A stretch of 64,000 nt of DNA from Trichobilharzia szidati (Eukaryota; Platyhelminthes; Trematoda; Strigeidida; Schistosomatidae), in contig OX235272.1 of assembly GCA_944472155.2 (NCBI GenBank), positions 87,798,020-87,862,019 of the forward strand, read 5' to 3'. Under the pieces are notes generated by a model. The model was not told where the DNA came from, ran no database searches, and saw nothing but the letters and a program-made list of their open reading frames with translations. Of the stretch, positions 1 to 10,654 are shown piece after piece (position 1 is the stretch's first letter; each line of letters opens with the position of its first letter). A program made the translations under genes and the position numbers.

Positions 1-254
1 TGTAACGTTGAATCAGTTGACTGGTTCCCAGTCGATGATTCGAGCCCACACTACACAACACCACAGTCAGAGGAGTTGTTAGCGGGGAATTTAGGTTCAT
101 CCATATTCAACATATATATGTATGTTTGCTGAGATATGTTTTGTAAGTTTTCCGTTTGCCATTACTCTGATAAAGCTATTAGCATTAACTAACATTACAG
201 TGATATTTGCTTCTTGCTGAGAATCTTTAAGCAAAGCCACGATTATTATTCAAT
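1..254. other. Unassigned AT-rich sequence
   Basis: No open frame or repeat match recognised. A B-box-like GATTCGAGCCC near position 40 hints at a decayed tRNA-like repeat, but no A box or tail accompanies it. Confidence 0.3.
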
Positions 255-470
255 CGCGGAGTTCCGAGTGGAATATAGACCTTTGACAGAGCATCTACAT
301 TGCACTCTGCTCCCCAACTGACTCCATGACTGTCAGTAAGCCTTCATCTCCTGCTCCAATGATCCTATGCATTTCACATTTGGAACCTTGGTGAACTCTC
401 TGTCTCCAGCTTCGGTCCCATTCCACAACTTGGCATGTGATTTCTTCTCAGAATATGTTCAATTAAACTC
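255..470 (-). mobile_element. RTE-A LINE, 3' end remnant
   Basis: Read on the minus strand this resembles the 3' terminus of the RTE-A copies elsewhere in the window: it ends with the element's typical TATTCCACTCGGAAC block (GTTCCGAGTGGAATA on the plus strand, near 260). The upstream part matches only in outline and has no open frame. Weakly supported. Confidence 0.4.
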
Positions 471-799
471 AATTTCTTTCTGAATGTTAGTTGGTTAATA
501 GATTGTTATCTGACTCTCCAGTCGATCATATAACTTTCACTATTATGCAAATACAGCTGCTGATAAAAGTCTGTAGCCTACCGCAAGTGCTTTTAGTGAC
601 AGATGCGTCAAGTTACTGAGCCATGTAGAAGCACATTTATGTTGAGAATCCGGATGTTGTTCATTATGCTAATTTCTGTATATTTCCACACCAATTTCAG
701 AGTACTGAACAACTAACTATCGTGCTGTCCTGATCGTAACCAGCCTTGACATCTGGACTAATGCAGCCTGTAATTGAGACAATACTGCCTAGGTGAGGT
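471..799. other. Unassigned
   Basis: Nothing recognised on either strand. Confidence 0.3.
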
Positions 800-1330
800 G
801 AGTCAGAGAAACAAGTTTGGAATAAGACTTTAGATTTCTTCCATTGGCGGTTCAACACACTCAGGAAAATCATCAGTGATGGGAAGCAGCCTCGTCTTAC
901 TCCGATCTTCAGTTTCAGATGCTTCGGTGAGCTTTCCTTTATGGATCACTTGGCATGTAATATAGTCATTTAGTTGCTGACTGAGGTTTGCATCGCTGCC
1001 CTTTGTAGTGTTGCATCAAGTGCCGAATTACTTCGCAGTCAACAATGTTGAATGCATTTCCAAAACCAATGGAGTTGAGGAAGATAGCCGACTGCCATTC
1101 CATGCTGTATTTGATGATGATGCATAGTGTCGCCCCTTTCGTCTCAGTATGATTTGTTTTTCCTAAATCCAGCCTGTTCCGGTAGAAGTTTGCTATTCAG
1201 GGCATATTTTTATCTTTCCAGGGTGATGTTACATAGTATTTTGCATTGGGCAGTCAGAAGCAAAACTCTGCTCCAGTTTTTGAAATTTTGACAAGAATGT
1301 AATGTTTACGGAATGTTTACGGAATGCAAT
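800..1330 (-). pseudogene. RTE-A LINE reverse transcriptase remnant
   Basis: Minus-strand reading gives a decayed RTE-type reverse transcriptase. NFKNWSRVLLL is the RTE 'NWRGI-LL' block, followed by an LER element and EQAGFRKN (the palm-proximal 'EQAGFR' motif). NIVDCEVIRHLMQH corresponds to the 'SVDRE-IW-L' segment after motif A, and CQVIHKGKL to the segment before motif B. Motif B itself (usually QGCLLSP) is scrambled to TRLLPITDDF. Several frameshifts and stops make it non-functional. The residue blocks are visible; clade assignment is from family knowledge. Confidence 0.7.
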
Positions 1331-1794
1331 ATTCACTTCCCCGGGATTTCTTTCCTTAAAGTGCATGGCGCTAGGTTGAAATCTATTTAAAAATGGATGT
1401 TATTTGAAGACGCGATTGAATGGCTAAGCAATATAAAATGGAGTGAATTCTATGCATTATATTGAATATGGTGGTCAAGTTCCTTAAGCAGGCCATCATG
1501 GTTTTGTAATTTTGTTATTTAACTGTCGTTTGATCAGTTCCTCACACAGGCGTTCATAATGCCTTGTTGTTTATTGTGCTCAGTGATCAAGAACATTTGT
1601 GCATAGCGTACCCACTGTATGATTGGCTATTTCATCAAGCAGCCTTGCCGCCCCGAATACCTTTCAGTTCCAGAGGAGAAAACACCTATGAAACACGTAT
1701 TTAGCATTTTCAAAGGGCAAAGGACAATAGCAGGAACAGTGTTTCACCATACGTTTGATGAATGTAGTTTCAAAATACAGAATCAGGATAGATC
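1331..1794. other. Unassigned
   Basis: Short spurious open frames only. A small direct repeat (GGAATGTTTAC) occurs near 1310-1330. No repeat family recognised. Confidence 0.3.
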
Positions 1795-2046
1795 ACCAGT
1801 TGAAATCAGTTAAAGAACAACTGGAAAACCAATTGGGAGTACTGCACAGATGTTTCTTCGGTCTATTTTGGGACTCTTCAGCAGTACTCACCTATCAGGG
1901 TTCAAACTCAGGACCCTCCGATCTCAAACTTGGAAGAAACAGCTGTCCAGTACTCCCAAACTTTCCAGTGGTTCTCTAATTGATGTCAGCTCGTAATCAA
2001 TCCTGTAACCAACCAAATTCCAGCAAACTGGTACTTGAAAATACGG
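1795..2046. mobile_element. SINE-H inverted pair
   Basis: The minus-strand half (1795-1925) runs from the 3' body through the hammerhead to the B box. The plus-strand half (1926-2046) starts inside the hammerhead stem II/GAAAC region and runs to the ACTTGAAAAT tail. The two halves form an imperfect palindrome whose centre lies near the ribozyme. An internal inversion during insertion, or insertion of one copy into another, are the two plausible origins. Confidence 0.75.
1838..1889 (-). ncRNA. Hammerhead ribozyme, type I, degenerate
   Basis: On the minus strand: stem I GUACUG pairing CAGUAC, box 1 CUGAAGA (fits CUGANGA with C3 intact), stem II starting GUCCC, then GAAAC. The loop/stem II 3' strand is altered (AUAGACCGAA). 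The nucleotide before the predicted cleavage site is G instead of A/C/U, so self-cleavage is doubtful. Confidence 0.6.
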
Positions 2047-2369
2047 AATCCTCCAAAAGATACTCCGGCAGGAGACTTCTGTGACCCAATAGCTTCATAT
2101 ATAACTCTTTGGCTCTTAAAAATGGAATTATAATTACTATTTGTATGCTTTCAGGAGTTGGCATTTAAGCTTTCCATTTAGAGGGGTTATATCGTACAAC
2201 ACCGTATGATAGGGAGATCCTGGGAGAAGGCAGTAATAAAACTTGTTCAATATATGTACTATGTAGAACATAAATTTTTGTAAGGCATCTTGATATAACA
2301 AATTTATCCTTATGTCATGAATATTCGTCGACGATGATTAGTAGTTTTATAAGATTGATATTGAGTATT

Positions 2370-2682
2370 TCATCATGAGCTGACATCAGTTAGAGAACCA
2401 TCGGACAACCAGCTGTTTCGTCAGACTAGTTTGGGACTGTTCTGCAGCACGCACTCAACGCCAGGGTTAGAACCCACGACATTCTGGTTACAAGGCGAGC
2501 TCGTAGACGGCCATTAGGACACTGAGGCCTAAAAATTCTAACTTCCACCAACTCACGACATAGCTCAACCACTTCGCAACGTCTTTTTCGATGAGTTACT
2601 TCCTGACCTTCAACCAGCTGCACTTTACTGGTCACAGCTTCCCACTAGAACACCAGGTAGCTGCCTGAATTGGGCCAGTCGC
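2370..2682 (-). mobile_element. SINE-H copy
   Basis: Reads on the minus strand from the 5' block (GCGACTGGCC, right edge) through a tRNA-like head to the hammerhead and the AGCTGACATCAGTTAG segment at the left. The hammerhead at about 2408-2453 keeps GAAAC and the stem II AAACTAG loop but has lost the 3' strand of stem I, so it should not fold properly. It lies head to head with the next copy. Confidence 0.8.
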
Positions 2683-2683
2683 T

Positions 2684-3158
2684 ATGAAATCCTCCAACCA
2701 ATCAAACAAAATCTCTACAAATTAGAAACCAATACTTGAAAATTATTCTGATGCTTTCTATCGACTGGCCCTATTCAGGCAGTTACCTGGGGTTCTAGTA
2801 GAAAGCTGTGACCAGTAGGTTGCAGCAGGTTGAAGGTCAGGAAGTAATCATCGAAGAAGAAATTACGAAGTGGCCGCGCTATGTCATGAATTGACAGAAG
2901 TTAGAATTCATAAGCCACATTGGCCTAATGGCCGTCTACAAGCTCGGTAGGCTTGTGACCAGAAGGTCCTGGGTTCAAACCCCGGTGGGAGGGTGCGTGC
3001 TGATGAAGAGTCGCAAACTAGGTTGACGAAACAGCTGGTTTTCCAGAACTACGAGTTGGTTTTCCAATGGTTCTCTAACTGATGTCAGCTCATGATGAAA
3101 TCCTCTAACCAATCAAACAAAAAATCCCTACAAAATAAACCAATACTTGAAAAATAGT
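2684..3158 (+). mobile_element. SINE-H tail plus full copy
   Basis: Positions 2684-2747 are a SINE-H 3' tail (CCAATCAAACAAAATC to ACTTGAAAAT). Separated by about 20 nt, a near-full unit follows at 2768-3158: 5' block GACTGGCC, tRNA-like A box around TGGCCTAATGG, B box GGGTTCAAACCCC, hammerhead, 3' tail. The tail-to-head order matches a tandem repeat, as in the 48.6-49.1 kb pair. Confidence 0.8.
2991..3040 (+). ncRNA. Hammerhead ribozyme, degenerate
   Basis: GUGCUGAUGAAGAGUCGC, loop AAACUAGG, then UGACGAAACAGCUG. Box 1 and GAAA are recognisable, but the 3' strand of stem I (usually CCAGUACUCC) is replaced, so this copy is probably inactive. Confidence 0.55.
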
Positions 3159-3159
3159 T

Positions 3160-4190
3160 TGATAAGAGTCGAAATTCAGAACTTATTTATAATCCAGTGT
3201 ATGTAAATGATACTCATGTATCCATGGAATAGAAATATGATATTTTTTTTTCAGTAAACAAAAAACAAACTAATAAATAAACAATCTAAGCGGATGAAAT
3301 TCAAGAATAGTTCTGCATAATTTTATTAGTAAATTGAGTCGTTGATACTTCCTTTTTGTGTTTCGAAGAATTCTGTAAAAGAAAACCCACTGTAATAGTG
3401 ATCATTATGTATGCAAAAGTTACTTGATTTCTGAAATGAGGTACACGTATTTGTATATATATAGAAATACTTGTACATAATGGCTTAAAATTTTGTAAAT
3501 GTGATTAAGTGAACCGACTCCTTGTGATCTGGACGCAGGGAATCTGTCTTAGAGTCCTACTGTATAGTTGTCCGAAACTTCAATGAGAAACACATTGTCG
3601 CGGAATGCCCCGAAGTCAGCAAATAGACCAATATTCATCGATAACCATATGGTTGTATTCAACAGTAATATAGTCAAAAAATTCGAAATTACCTTAACAG
3701 TGCAGTTAAGCAGCTACATGGACAAGGTAAGTTTTTAAGTGCAAAACAAGTACTGTAGAACAAAATTAGTTAACAAAAATTCAACTGTGAGAAATATCTT
3801 ACAGTCAAGTAGTATATTCTCATCACAGTGGAATCAAAAACTCTGTCCACAAGAATTGTACAACACAAACAAGCAAAGTTTAATACATAGATTAGTACAT
3901 TATTGTAGATTATTGTTAGCAGAAAATACAGTCTTTGACTGGTTGTTTCTCACAGAAAGTTAACCTTGCATCTCTTTGTGGCTGTGTCAGATCATCCATA
4001 TGCTAACTGTATCCGCCTACGCAAAGCCTTTGTTCTCATTTTCTCACCACCAATATTGGGGACATAAACACTGACGTCAATTACTGTCTACCAACTTTGG
4101 CTAGCAGCCAGCTCTCACCACAGAATAACACACCAACGCTTCCGAAAGACATTCTAAGGTCAGACTGACCTTGATTCACTCAAACAAAAA
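3160..4190. other. Unassigned AT-rich stretch
   Basis: No coding or repeat match. Contains a poly-T run near 3245 and short chance frames (for example 3739-3963, 74 codons) with no recognisable domain or codon pattern. Confidence 0.3.
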
Positions 4191-4194
4191 TGCA

Positions 4195-4590
4195 GTGACC
4201 TGTTACAGGACTGAGTTTCCTGGAGTTCTAGTGAGAAGTCGTGACCAGTGACGTCCATCCAGTCAAGTGTGAGGATGGAGTTCCCACCGATGACATTGAT
4301 TGGTGGTCGCGCTAAAACAGATCACGACTTGGTAGAAGTTAGAATTCATGGGCTGGTCACTGAATCGGGTCCCAGTGGCTAAATGGTATGAGATCCAGCT
4401 TGTCTTGTAACTGGAAGGTCTTGGGTTCGAATTCTGTCAGTGCGTGCATACTGCTGATGATTCACAAACTGGGACGAAACAACTGTTTGGCAGTACTCCA
4501 ATTCCGGTTTTCGGTGGTTCTCTTACTGATATCAGTCCATGGTCAAACTCGTACAAACAAATCTAATCCTTACAAACCAACTATTGAAGC
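4195..4590 (+). mobile_element. SINE-H, near-complete copy
   Basis: One full unit: 5' block with GAGAAGTCGTGACCAGTG; internal block TGGTGGTCGCGCTAAAA; tRNA-like head with A box GTGGCTAAATGG and B box GGGTTCGAATTC (4423-4435); hammerhead; 3' tail CTTACAAACCAACTATTGAAG. The A and B boxes suggest an internal RNA polymerase III promoter. This copy belongs to the subfamily whose tail includes GATATCAGTCCATGGTC. Confidence 0.85.
4446..4498 (+). ncRNA. Hammerhead ribozyme with intact CUGAUGA core
   Basis: Best core in the window. Stem I UACUG pairs with CAGUA. Box 1 CUGAUGA is exact (4453-4459), stem II UUCACAAACUGGGAC is slightly mispaired, and box 2 GAAAC is intact (4476-4480). The stem III/cleavage segment AACUGUUUGG departs from the usual AGCUGUC, and the residue before the expected cut is G. 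Fold likely, activity uncertain. Confidence 0.7.
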
Positions 4591-5104
4591 TCCCTGTTAT
4601 CGCGGCCTGTTTGAATGACTTGGTTACCGGAATTGCTTTCTACCAACCTGCTTAATTTCATCTGGGTTTATCATTGTTTTAATCAACCTATAAATGAAAT
4701 TGCGCGCTGATTTAACTTGCTTCCAAATAAACGTTGTGCAATCCTTCGACTTCAGATTATTATTACTTAACATGTAAATCCTGTATGAAGAAAAAAGTAT
4801 TTTGGAACTAAATACGCTGAAAATGTTTGTACCAAATGTTCACATATTGTCCAAAATAGAGCTGTAATATTAATAAAATTGTTAAACAAGGCACTAAAAT
4901 TAGGGAGTTAACAGGGACAAAGACGAATAATAAGTAAGAAGTCCACATATGATATACATATGTCAGAACAGTGATACATAGCCTGAGGAAAAAGGCGAAA
5001 ATAAGTACGAAGTAAGTTTAAACATCCAAATAAGTAGTGTAATTAGATCTTTCCTCAGGTACTTTCCAAATAATTGCTCCATTACAAAAAGCTATAATGA
5101 TAGC
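4591..5104. other. Unassigned
   Basis: AT-rich with no recognised coding or repeat content. Confidence 0.3.
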
Positions 5105-5312
5105 TCACTAGCGACTGGCCTTATTCAGGTAGGTAGTTACCTGGGAAGTCGAGACCAGTAGGGTGCAGCAGGTCGGGTGTGAGGACAAACACTCACCGAA
5201 GACACTGCCAAGTGGTTGCGCTATGTTGTGAATTGGCAGAAGTTAGAATTAATGCACTGGCCATTGGATCGGATCCCAGTTGCTTAATGATCTACGAGCT
5301 CTCTGGCCTTGT
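5105..5312 (+). mobile_element. SINE-H 5' half, cut by PLE-C
   Basis: Begins GCGACTGGCCTTATTCAGG and runs into the tRNA-like head (CTACGAGCTCTCTGGCCTTGT), where it stops abruptly at the PLE-C junction. The B box, hammerhead and tail are missing. Confidence 0.75.
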
Positions 5313-6018
5313 CCATAACTATCTATATGCATTGATATGAAAGAATATACATCATGTCTTTTCACAGCTGATTTGTGTTCCTGGATTCTGATTCGAAGGG
5401 GACGCCCACTTTGGCCGATGTAATGTCTGTTACAGTTCATACAATTTATTTTGTAAATGGTATTAATTTTTATCTTTTTTACTGTTGGATCTTTCGGTTT
5501 GCATAATATCGAGTGAAGTATTGTGCTGACTGGGTGGCTGGCTTGTGTGCTATATCGATTTCAAATGGTTTCAATATTCTAGCTGTTATTTTGGAGATAT
5601 TTTTATATATGGTAGGATGAATTTTCTTGTGGTCTTTGATGATGGTTTCTTGTTGGTGTTGTGATTCGATTTTGAGGATATCCATTCTTTTTGAAGACCA
5701 TTAGTAGGTATTTTTTTTCCATTCTTTTCAACGCTGGAGTGCTACAGTGTGTTTGAATTCTTTTAAACAATGTCTGCACACAGTTTCTTTTGTGAGTAAT
5801 TAGGTTATTGCTAGTATAGTCGAGTATTTGATCTGTGTGCGTTGATTTTCTATATACTTGTGTTTCAAAATTTCCTGTGTTAGTTCGCCTGATTAAGACA
5901 TCTAAAAGTGAGATTTTGTTATCTAATTCTTCTTCTGTTGTGAATTTGATGTCTTCAAATATGTTGTTTATTATTTTATGGGTATATTCCAATTCATTTC
6001 TTTTAATTATTACAAATG
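5313..6018 (-). mobile_element. PLE-C, internally inverted segment
   Basis: Minus-strand reading starts at the end of the RT palm motif C (TFVIIKRNELEYTHKIIN, near 6017) and continues through the RT thumb (DNKISLLDVLI). It then reaches the linker before the endonuclease and the GIY-YIG start (NTIYKINC, MNCNRHYIGQSGRP near 5440), breaking after SMHIDSYG. Frameshifts lie around 5480-5690. The rest of the protein continues on the opposite strand at 6019, losing only about 2 nt, so this is an inversion within one element. Confidence 0.8.
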
Positions 6019-6412
6019 TATCAGTTTGATTGGGATAATGTCGAAATTTTAAACAGAGGAAACACCAAAAGTGCAGTCAGAGAATTCCTAGAAGCCTGGT
6101 ACTCAGACAACGAATCAGCGATTAACAAACACGTTAATATAGACCAAATTTACCAACTAATAAAAAGTAAATAATGTGAAGAGAAAGTTTAAAATCCAAG
6201 TCAATAAAAATGATCAATACATATGTAAAGATGGTTACCGGGAGACGCAATTCTATCACTCATGGGAAATTTAAATCAGTTCACTTTATGCTAAAACTTG
6301 AGGTGAAGGGAGATGTTGTCCAGAAGGACGACGAAAGCTCCGCAACTAAACCAACCAGCTCAGAGAACACTACTAATTGCAAATTATCCACCTGAGCTAC
6401 AAATCTTCTCTA
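6019..6412 (+). mobile_element. PLE-C, 3' end segment
   Basis: Takes up the protein where the inverted piece stops: QFDWDNVEILNRGNTKSAVR, then REFLEAWYSDNESAINKHV and a stop after IYQLIKSK. The noncoding end follows, with a 7-bp hairpin GUUGUCC-AGAA-GGACGAC followed by GAAAG (about 6317-6340) and the conserved ACTAAACCAACCAGCTCAG block. Abuts the PLE-D flank. Confidence 0.8.
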
Positions 6413-7735
6413 TGTAATTTCATAATTCCATATTCTCCCTCGTTTCTATGTACATCCTGATTACAATTCGTCCGTTAGGATTATTCATCTTATTACGTAA
6501 CTACAATACAATTGTTCAACTCATTCTATACATTGACTAATATTAACAACAATGCATATGACAACTCATCACTTGTTACTGTTCTACTTTGTCTAAAAAC
6601 TGTATACAAATGCGATTGTACAGCTAAAACGCATCTGCAGCTCTGATACCATGGAAGAAGAACTAAACTTCCTCAAAGAAACCTTCATACAAAACGGTTA
6701 CCCATCAAGATTCGTGGACAAAAACATCAACCAAAAATCCAAAAGCAAGAAACAGCATCTATGCCAAAAAAGATACTTTATATGAACCTCGACTTCAAAG
6801 GAGACCTACTCAGTGACGTCCTTAGAAGGAGAACCTCCACCTCTTTAAGAAGAACTTTCTTTGCGGCAACAATGAGAGTAGTTTTCTCTAGTCGCCCGCT
6901 GATCTGCAGAAGCCCAAAAGACAAGATCCTGCACCTGACCACTTCTATGTGTATATATCAGTTCACCTGCTGCTGTGAAGCCAGGTACATTGGTCATTTA
7001 ACGCGTATCTTGTCAAAAAGGGTCAAAGAACACTATCTAGCGTGGCTGCAGAAAGCAAGTAATGGCTGCATAAGGAGTGGAATAATCGAACACCTCGTCA
7101 ACACTGGTCATTCCATCTCAACAAATGCCTCCTTCAAAGTAATCTACAAAGTGAAGAACAACCTTCCAAAGACAGTACGATCCGTCTTCTTTGCATCGCA
7201 GAAGCCCTAGCCATTCAGTTGGAGGAACCAGAACTGTGCATACAAAAGAAAATTATTCAACCACTTCTACTCCCATGGTAACAACTGTGTTGATTTGACT
7301 TAACTTTTGTTTGTTTGCTTATTTTTCTACCTAAAAGCCTTGTGTAATTCCGTATATTTTGTTTCCATGTACACCCTGAGTACAACTCTTTCATTAAACT
7401 ATTCATGTTATTACGCAACTCTTCTTTAACAATCGTTTGTGACAACTCATCACTTTTGTTACTACGCTCTTATATCAACATCCAATTCATCTGAACTTAC
7501 TGATTGTATTTCCGCTTGACAAATTTAATGTACACACACATACAAAACAACCATATATATATTTGCGATTGTACAGCTATGAAAATGAATTCGTCGAAAA
7601 GAGAGTCTTCGCTGAACTACTTGTCTTCTGTCTATTAATGTTCGAATGGGAATTTTTCATGAAGAGAAACTGAACTCTCCAAAAATGAGTCTCTTCGCTG
7701 AACTACGTGTTTTGTTTTCCTGAATAGAATTTATT
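6413..7735 (+). mobile_element. PLE-D with direct flanking repeats
   Basis: Flanking repeats in the same orientation (about 6413-6625 and 7300-7600) share GACAACTCATCACTT and the GCGATTGTACAGCT end. Between them is an internally deleted PLE coding region. It starts MEEELNFLKETFIQNGYPS (end of the RT domain) and continues with LDFKGDLLSDVLRRR and the GIY-YIG domain CIYQFTCCCEARYIG, RVKEHYLAWLQKAS, then VNTGHSISTNASFKVIY. At least three frameshifts or stops. GIY-YIG endonucleases of this type nick DNA for target-primed insertion of PLEs. Confidence 0.8.
7570..7620 (+). ncRNA. Hammerhead-like motif in PLE-D flank
   Basis: Stem I GUACAGC pairs with GCUGAACUAC. Between them lie a box-1-like UAUGAAAAU, a small stem II with a GAAUUCGUC core, GAAA, a short stem III and UC before the stem I return. 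The order fits the minimal type I hammerheads reported in PLE flanks, but box 1 is not canonical. Confidence 0.4.
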
Positions 7736-8244
7736 CAATACAAATACACAAATTATCAGAAATATGATTTTGTTGACATCCTGGGAAACAATAGAAATCT
7801 ATATATTTATCTTTCTTTTTATAGCTTACATCTTTCATATTATATTTTGCATTTTGAAGCACAATGTATGCACATAAAGCTATAAAGTACTATAATTATC
7901 CGAAATGATAATTAGATCATCAGTTGACGGCATTATGCATATTACGTCATAAGGGATAACGATTGAAATAATTGTAAATACGAAATTTGCATAATATTGT
8001 AAACTTGTTTCATACGTCTAAATTGTTAATTCACAATAGAGGCATGAAAATGCACGTTTGCCGCATCCTAGTGCATTGATCTCACACACACAATACTATT
8101 ATATATATAATATATATATATATACCGGCCGAAGGAATAAGTTAGTCTTTGTCATTTGCATATAATCTATAGAACTGATGTATGCGGCTGTGTATACGTG
8201 TGTATATGAAACAGAGATGAAAAATAAGATTGGTTACAGGATTT
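7736..8244. other. Unassigned, with TA microsatellite
   Basis: AT-rich. A (TA)n run lies at about 8100-8123. No coding match. Confidence 0.35.
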
Positions 8245-8500
8245 CATCATAAGCTGACATTGGTTAGGGAACCATTGGAAAACCAACCGGGAGTACTGGA
8301 CAGCCAGCTGTTTCGCCAGCCTAGTTTGGGACTCTTCATCAGTACGCACCCACATCAGACGGTTTCGAACCCAGGACCTTCTGGTTACAAGGCGAGCTAG
8401 CTCGTAGACCATTAAGCCACTGGGACACGATCCAATGGCCAGCCATCCCTTGAATTCTCACTTCTGCCAAATCCCGACAAACCAATACTTGAACAAAAGT
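8245..8500 (-). mobile_element. SINE-H partial copy
   Basis: Minus strand: tRNA-like head (A box in CAGTGGCTTAATGGTC, B box GGGTTCGAAACCG), hammerhead, and the start of the 3' tail at the left edge. The 5' block beyond the CTTCTGCCAAATCC segment is absent, replaced directly by a tail-like ACAAACCAATACTTGA. Confidence 0.8.
8290..8347 (-). ncRNA. Hammerhead ribozyme, C3-substituted
   Basis: Minus strand: stem I GUACUG with CAGUAC intact, then AUGAAGA (C3 to A in this register), stem II GUCCCAAACUAGGC, GAAACAGCUGG, UC before CAGUACUCCC. All parts except C3 are present. Confidence 0.6.
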
Positions 8501-8589
8501 AAGATTGTAATAACAAGAAATATAAACCGAAATCGATATTTGGGAAGAGGATGGGTGTACGAAAATTGAGTAGAATACTTTCTTAATGT

Positions 8590-9590
8590 ATGCATAGAAC
8601 TAGGGTACTGTAGTAAGATGTGATTCCATTTCAGAGAAGTTTATTCCAAATATCATACAGTGATGATGCCGTATTAATAACTGTATGACGTTTTGAGCTG
8701 AATTTATTCCTCATAATCATTTCAATATCGTCACATGGTTTCACATTTTGTCTTATATTTATTTTTTTCTCTCTGTCTACCTCTTCAATTTTTCTCTGTT
8801 GTTTGTTGCCACTTTCCATATCTCCGGTATTGGAGTTGCATCATCTCGATTGCACGTGTGTGCGGTGTTGAAAAGATACTCGAAGATTCAGTGATTAACC
8901 TCTTTGTCTCTCCATCTAACTATATTGCTTTTTAATGCTCTCACTCTGTCCCATCCTATTTTGTGATTACATACAAGTGAATATATTGCAATGGCTGAGT
9001 TTTTTTCTAGGTTATTTAACTTAGCATGGTCAATTAATTCTAGGTTAAGCTAAAGTTTTATGTTCCAGTAATCTAATGGACCCCGATCTACTACTACTAG
9101 TTTGACCTATGTAACTGACCCCATTTGCAGTCACTGATTGCATGGTATTTGGAAAATAATAATATTTTTCTGAATTGGATCTATTGGGTTCTTAACCTGA
9201 CAAAGTTTACCTCTAAGAAATTCCAGCCTCATTGAGAATCCCAAGTAAGGCCTCTGATGTTCCTTCTATATACGGCTGTACTACAGAGGCTTTGAATTCG
9301 ATATTATTTTTGTCATTACAATTAACAGTCTTTTTATTCTATGTGTAGTCATTCATTTCTGAATAAATTCAGTAATGCTGAATTTCATATTGAAAGTAAG
9401 TTAATATTCCATTAAAATCAAACTACTGAAGTATTTCATTCTTGAATGATGATTACCTTATTTACTTCCTGATTTGAAGTTAAGACAAGTATCAAATCAG
9501 TGAATCTAACCATTAGTATATCCTTGTATATCACCCTTAACTTTTATATTAGCTTTATTTTATTCAACATTTTTAATAGTATTCTTCTGC
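8590..9590 (-). mobile_element. PLE-A, decayed reverse copy
   Basis: On the minus strand the right part gives fragments of the RT C-terminus (GTSEALLGILNEAGIS) and the GIY-YIG domain (SYIGQTSSSRSGSIRLLEH). The left part (8600-8830) is the PLE-A flank with the ATGACGTTTTGAGC-type block that marks this group. Frames are heavily broken. Confidence 0.65.
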
Positions 9591-9597
9591 ATTTCTG

Positions 9598-9832
9598 CGT
9601 TCCTACTGGAACATAGGCTTTCCAGCTTCAGTTTTGAAGTTCAATTAACAGTGGTTTCTTCTTTTTACGAGGTGAAGTTGTTAGCTTCATGCTCAGTCTT
9701 CTCTGCAGGCTGGGCTTACTACCGGCTTAGCAAGGTATTGGAGTGCATCGGCCGGAAATCGAACCCCTGACCATATGCGTGGTTGGTGGACGTTCTACCG
9801 CTGAATCACCGAATCACACGTGTACTGAAGCA
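9598..9832 (-). mobile_element. SINE-G copy
   Basis: Minus strand: tRNA-like head with B box GGTTCGATTTCC-like sequence at about 9755-9770, the AAGCCGGTAGTAAGCCC body, and an RTE-like 3' end CTATGTTCCAGTAGGAAC at the left. Moderately decayed. Confidence 0.7.
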
Positions 9833-10654
9833 GTACTATTTATTGGTTGATGTATTGAGTATAATATTTATATACATATATGTATCATATCCGGACTATG
9901 CATTTTAATATTTATAGATTTATTTTGAAGATAGCCTTTACACATAATACAGAATTTTCAGGCAGTTTGACTGTAAGGTTTTACTCTTTGTGCATAATCT
10001 TCAAATAGTATAGTAACCGATAATTTGTCAACTGGAGCAACACCATTCCATGTGAAGCATGCTGCAATACTACCCTACAATTTTGTTCCTCCATTTCCTT
10101 GAAATTTTGGGCGAGTATAGATTGTGAATCATCGTGGTAATAAGATGGTTAAAAAATATGAAACGGATTAAGTGCAATGAATTTTGATGGCTAGAAAATC
10201 TAGGTAGCTCAGTGATTTAAACAGGCCGCTCACAGTGCGAACCAATATTTGAGATATGATACAAGGATATTGTTGTATCACTATACACTACGTTAAATAA
10301 ACGAGCTAAAATGAGATTATACTCAATCATAGTGTCCCACCTTCACTCTTATATACAACTGTAAGTTACTTACATATAATGATTTCAAGAATATTAGAGA
10401 CTTGTGTATTTGTGTCTTTTGTAAAGTATTTTCTTCAAAAATTTGACAATAATATGCAAGTAAAATCACGAAACGAGATCATTGCAGTCTGAAGTGATTT
10501 GTTTCCAACCACTGATATCCATCAGTAGCATATTCTAAAACACAAAGCAAGGAACACTTGATAAATGAGTAAGACAACACCAAATAACAGTGTCTTTCGT
10601 TTGAACCACTGCAGCTAAGATCAAGGTCGAGGGCTAGGTAAATAGGGGGAATCA
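9833..10654. other. Unassigned
   Basis: No coding or repeat match recognised. Confidence 0.3.

Noticed and set aside
1619..1813. Many 60-100-codon open frames across the window as possible host genes
   Set aside because: They lack domains, overlap noncoding repeats (mainly SINE-H) or are antisense to retroelement coding regions; several arise from repeats read in the wrong frame.
6317..6360. PLE-C 3' hairpin as a confirmed hammerhead ribozyme
   Set aside because: Stem II-like hairpin and GAAA are present, but no CUGANGA box and no UH cleavage position in the right place; kept only as a finding.
8098..8126. TA-rich tract as a replication origin or promoter
   Set aside because: A simple (TA)n microsatellite, one of several (33560, 60590, 63040), with no supporting context.
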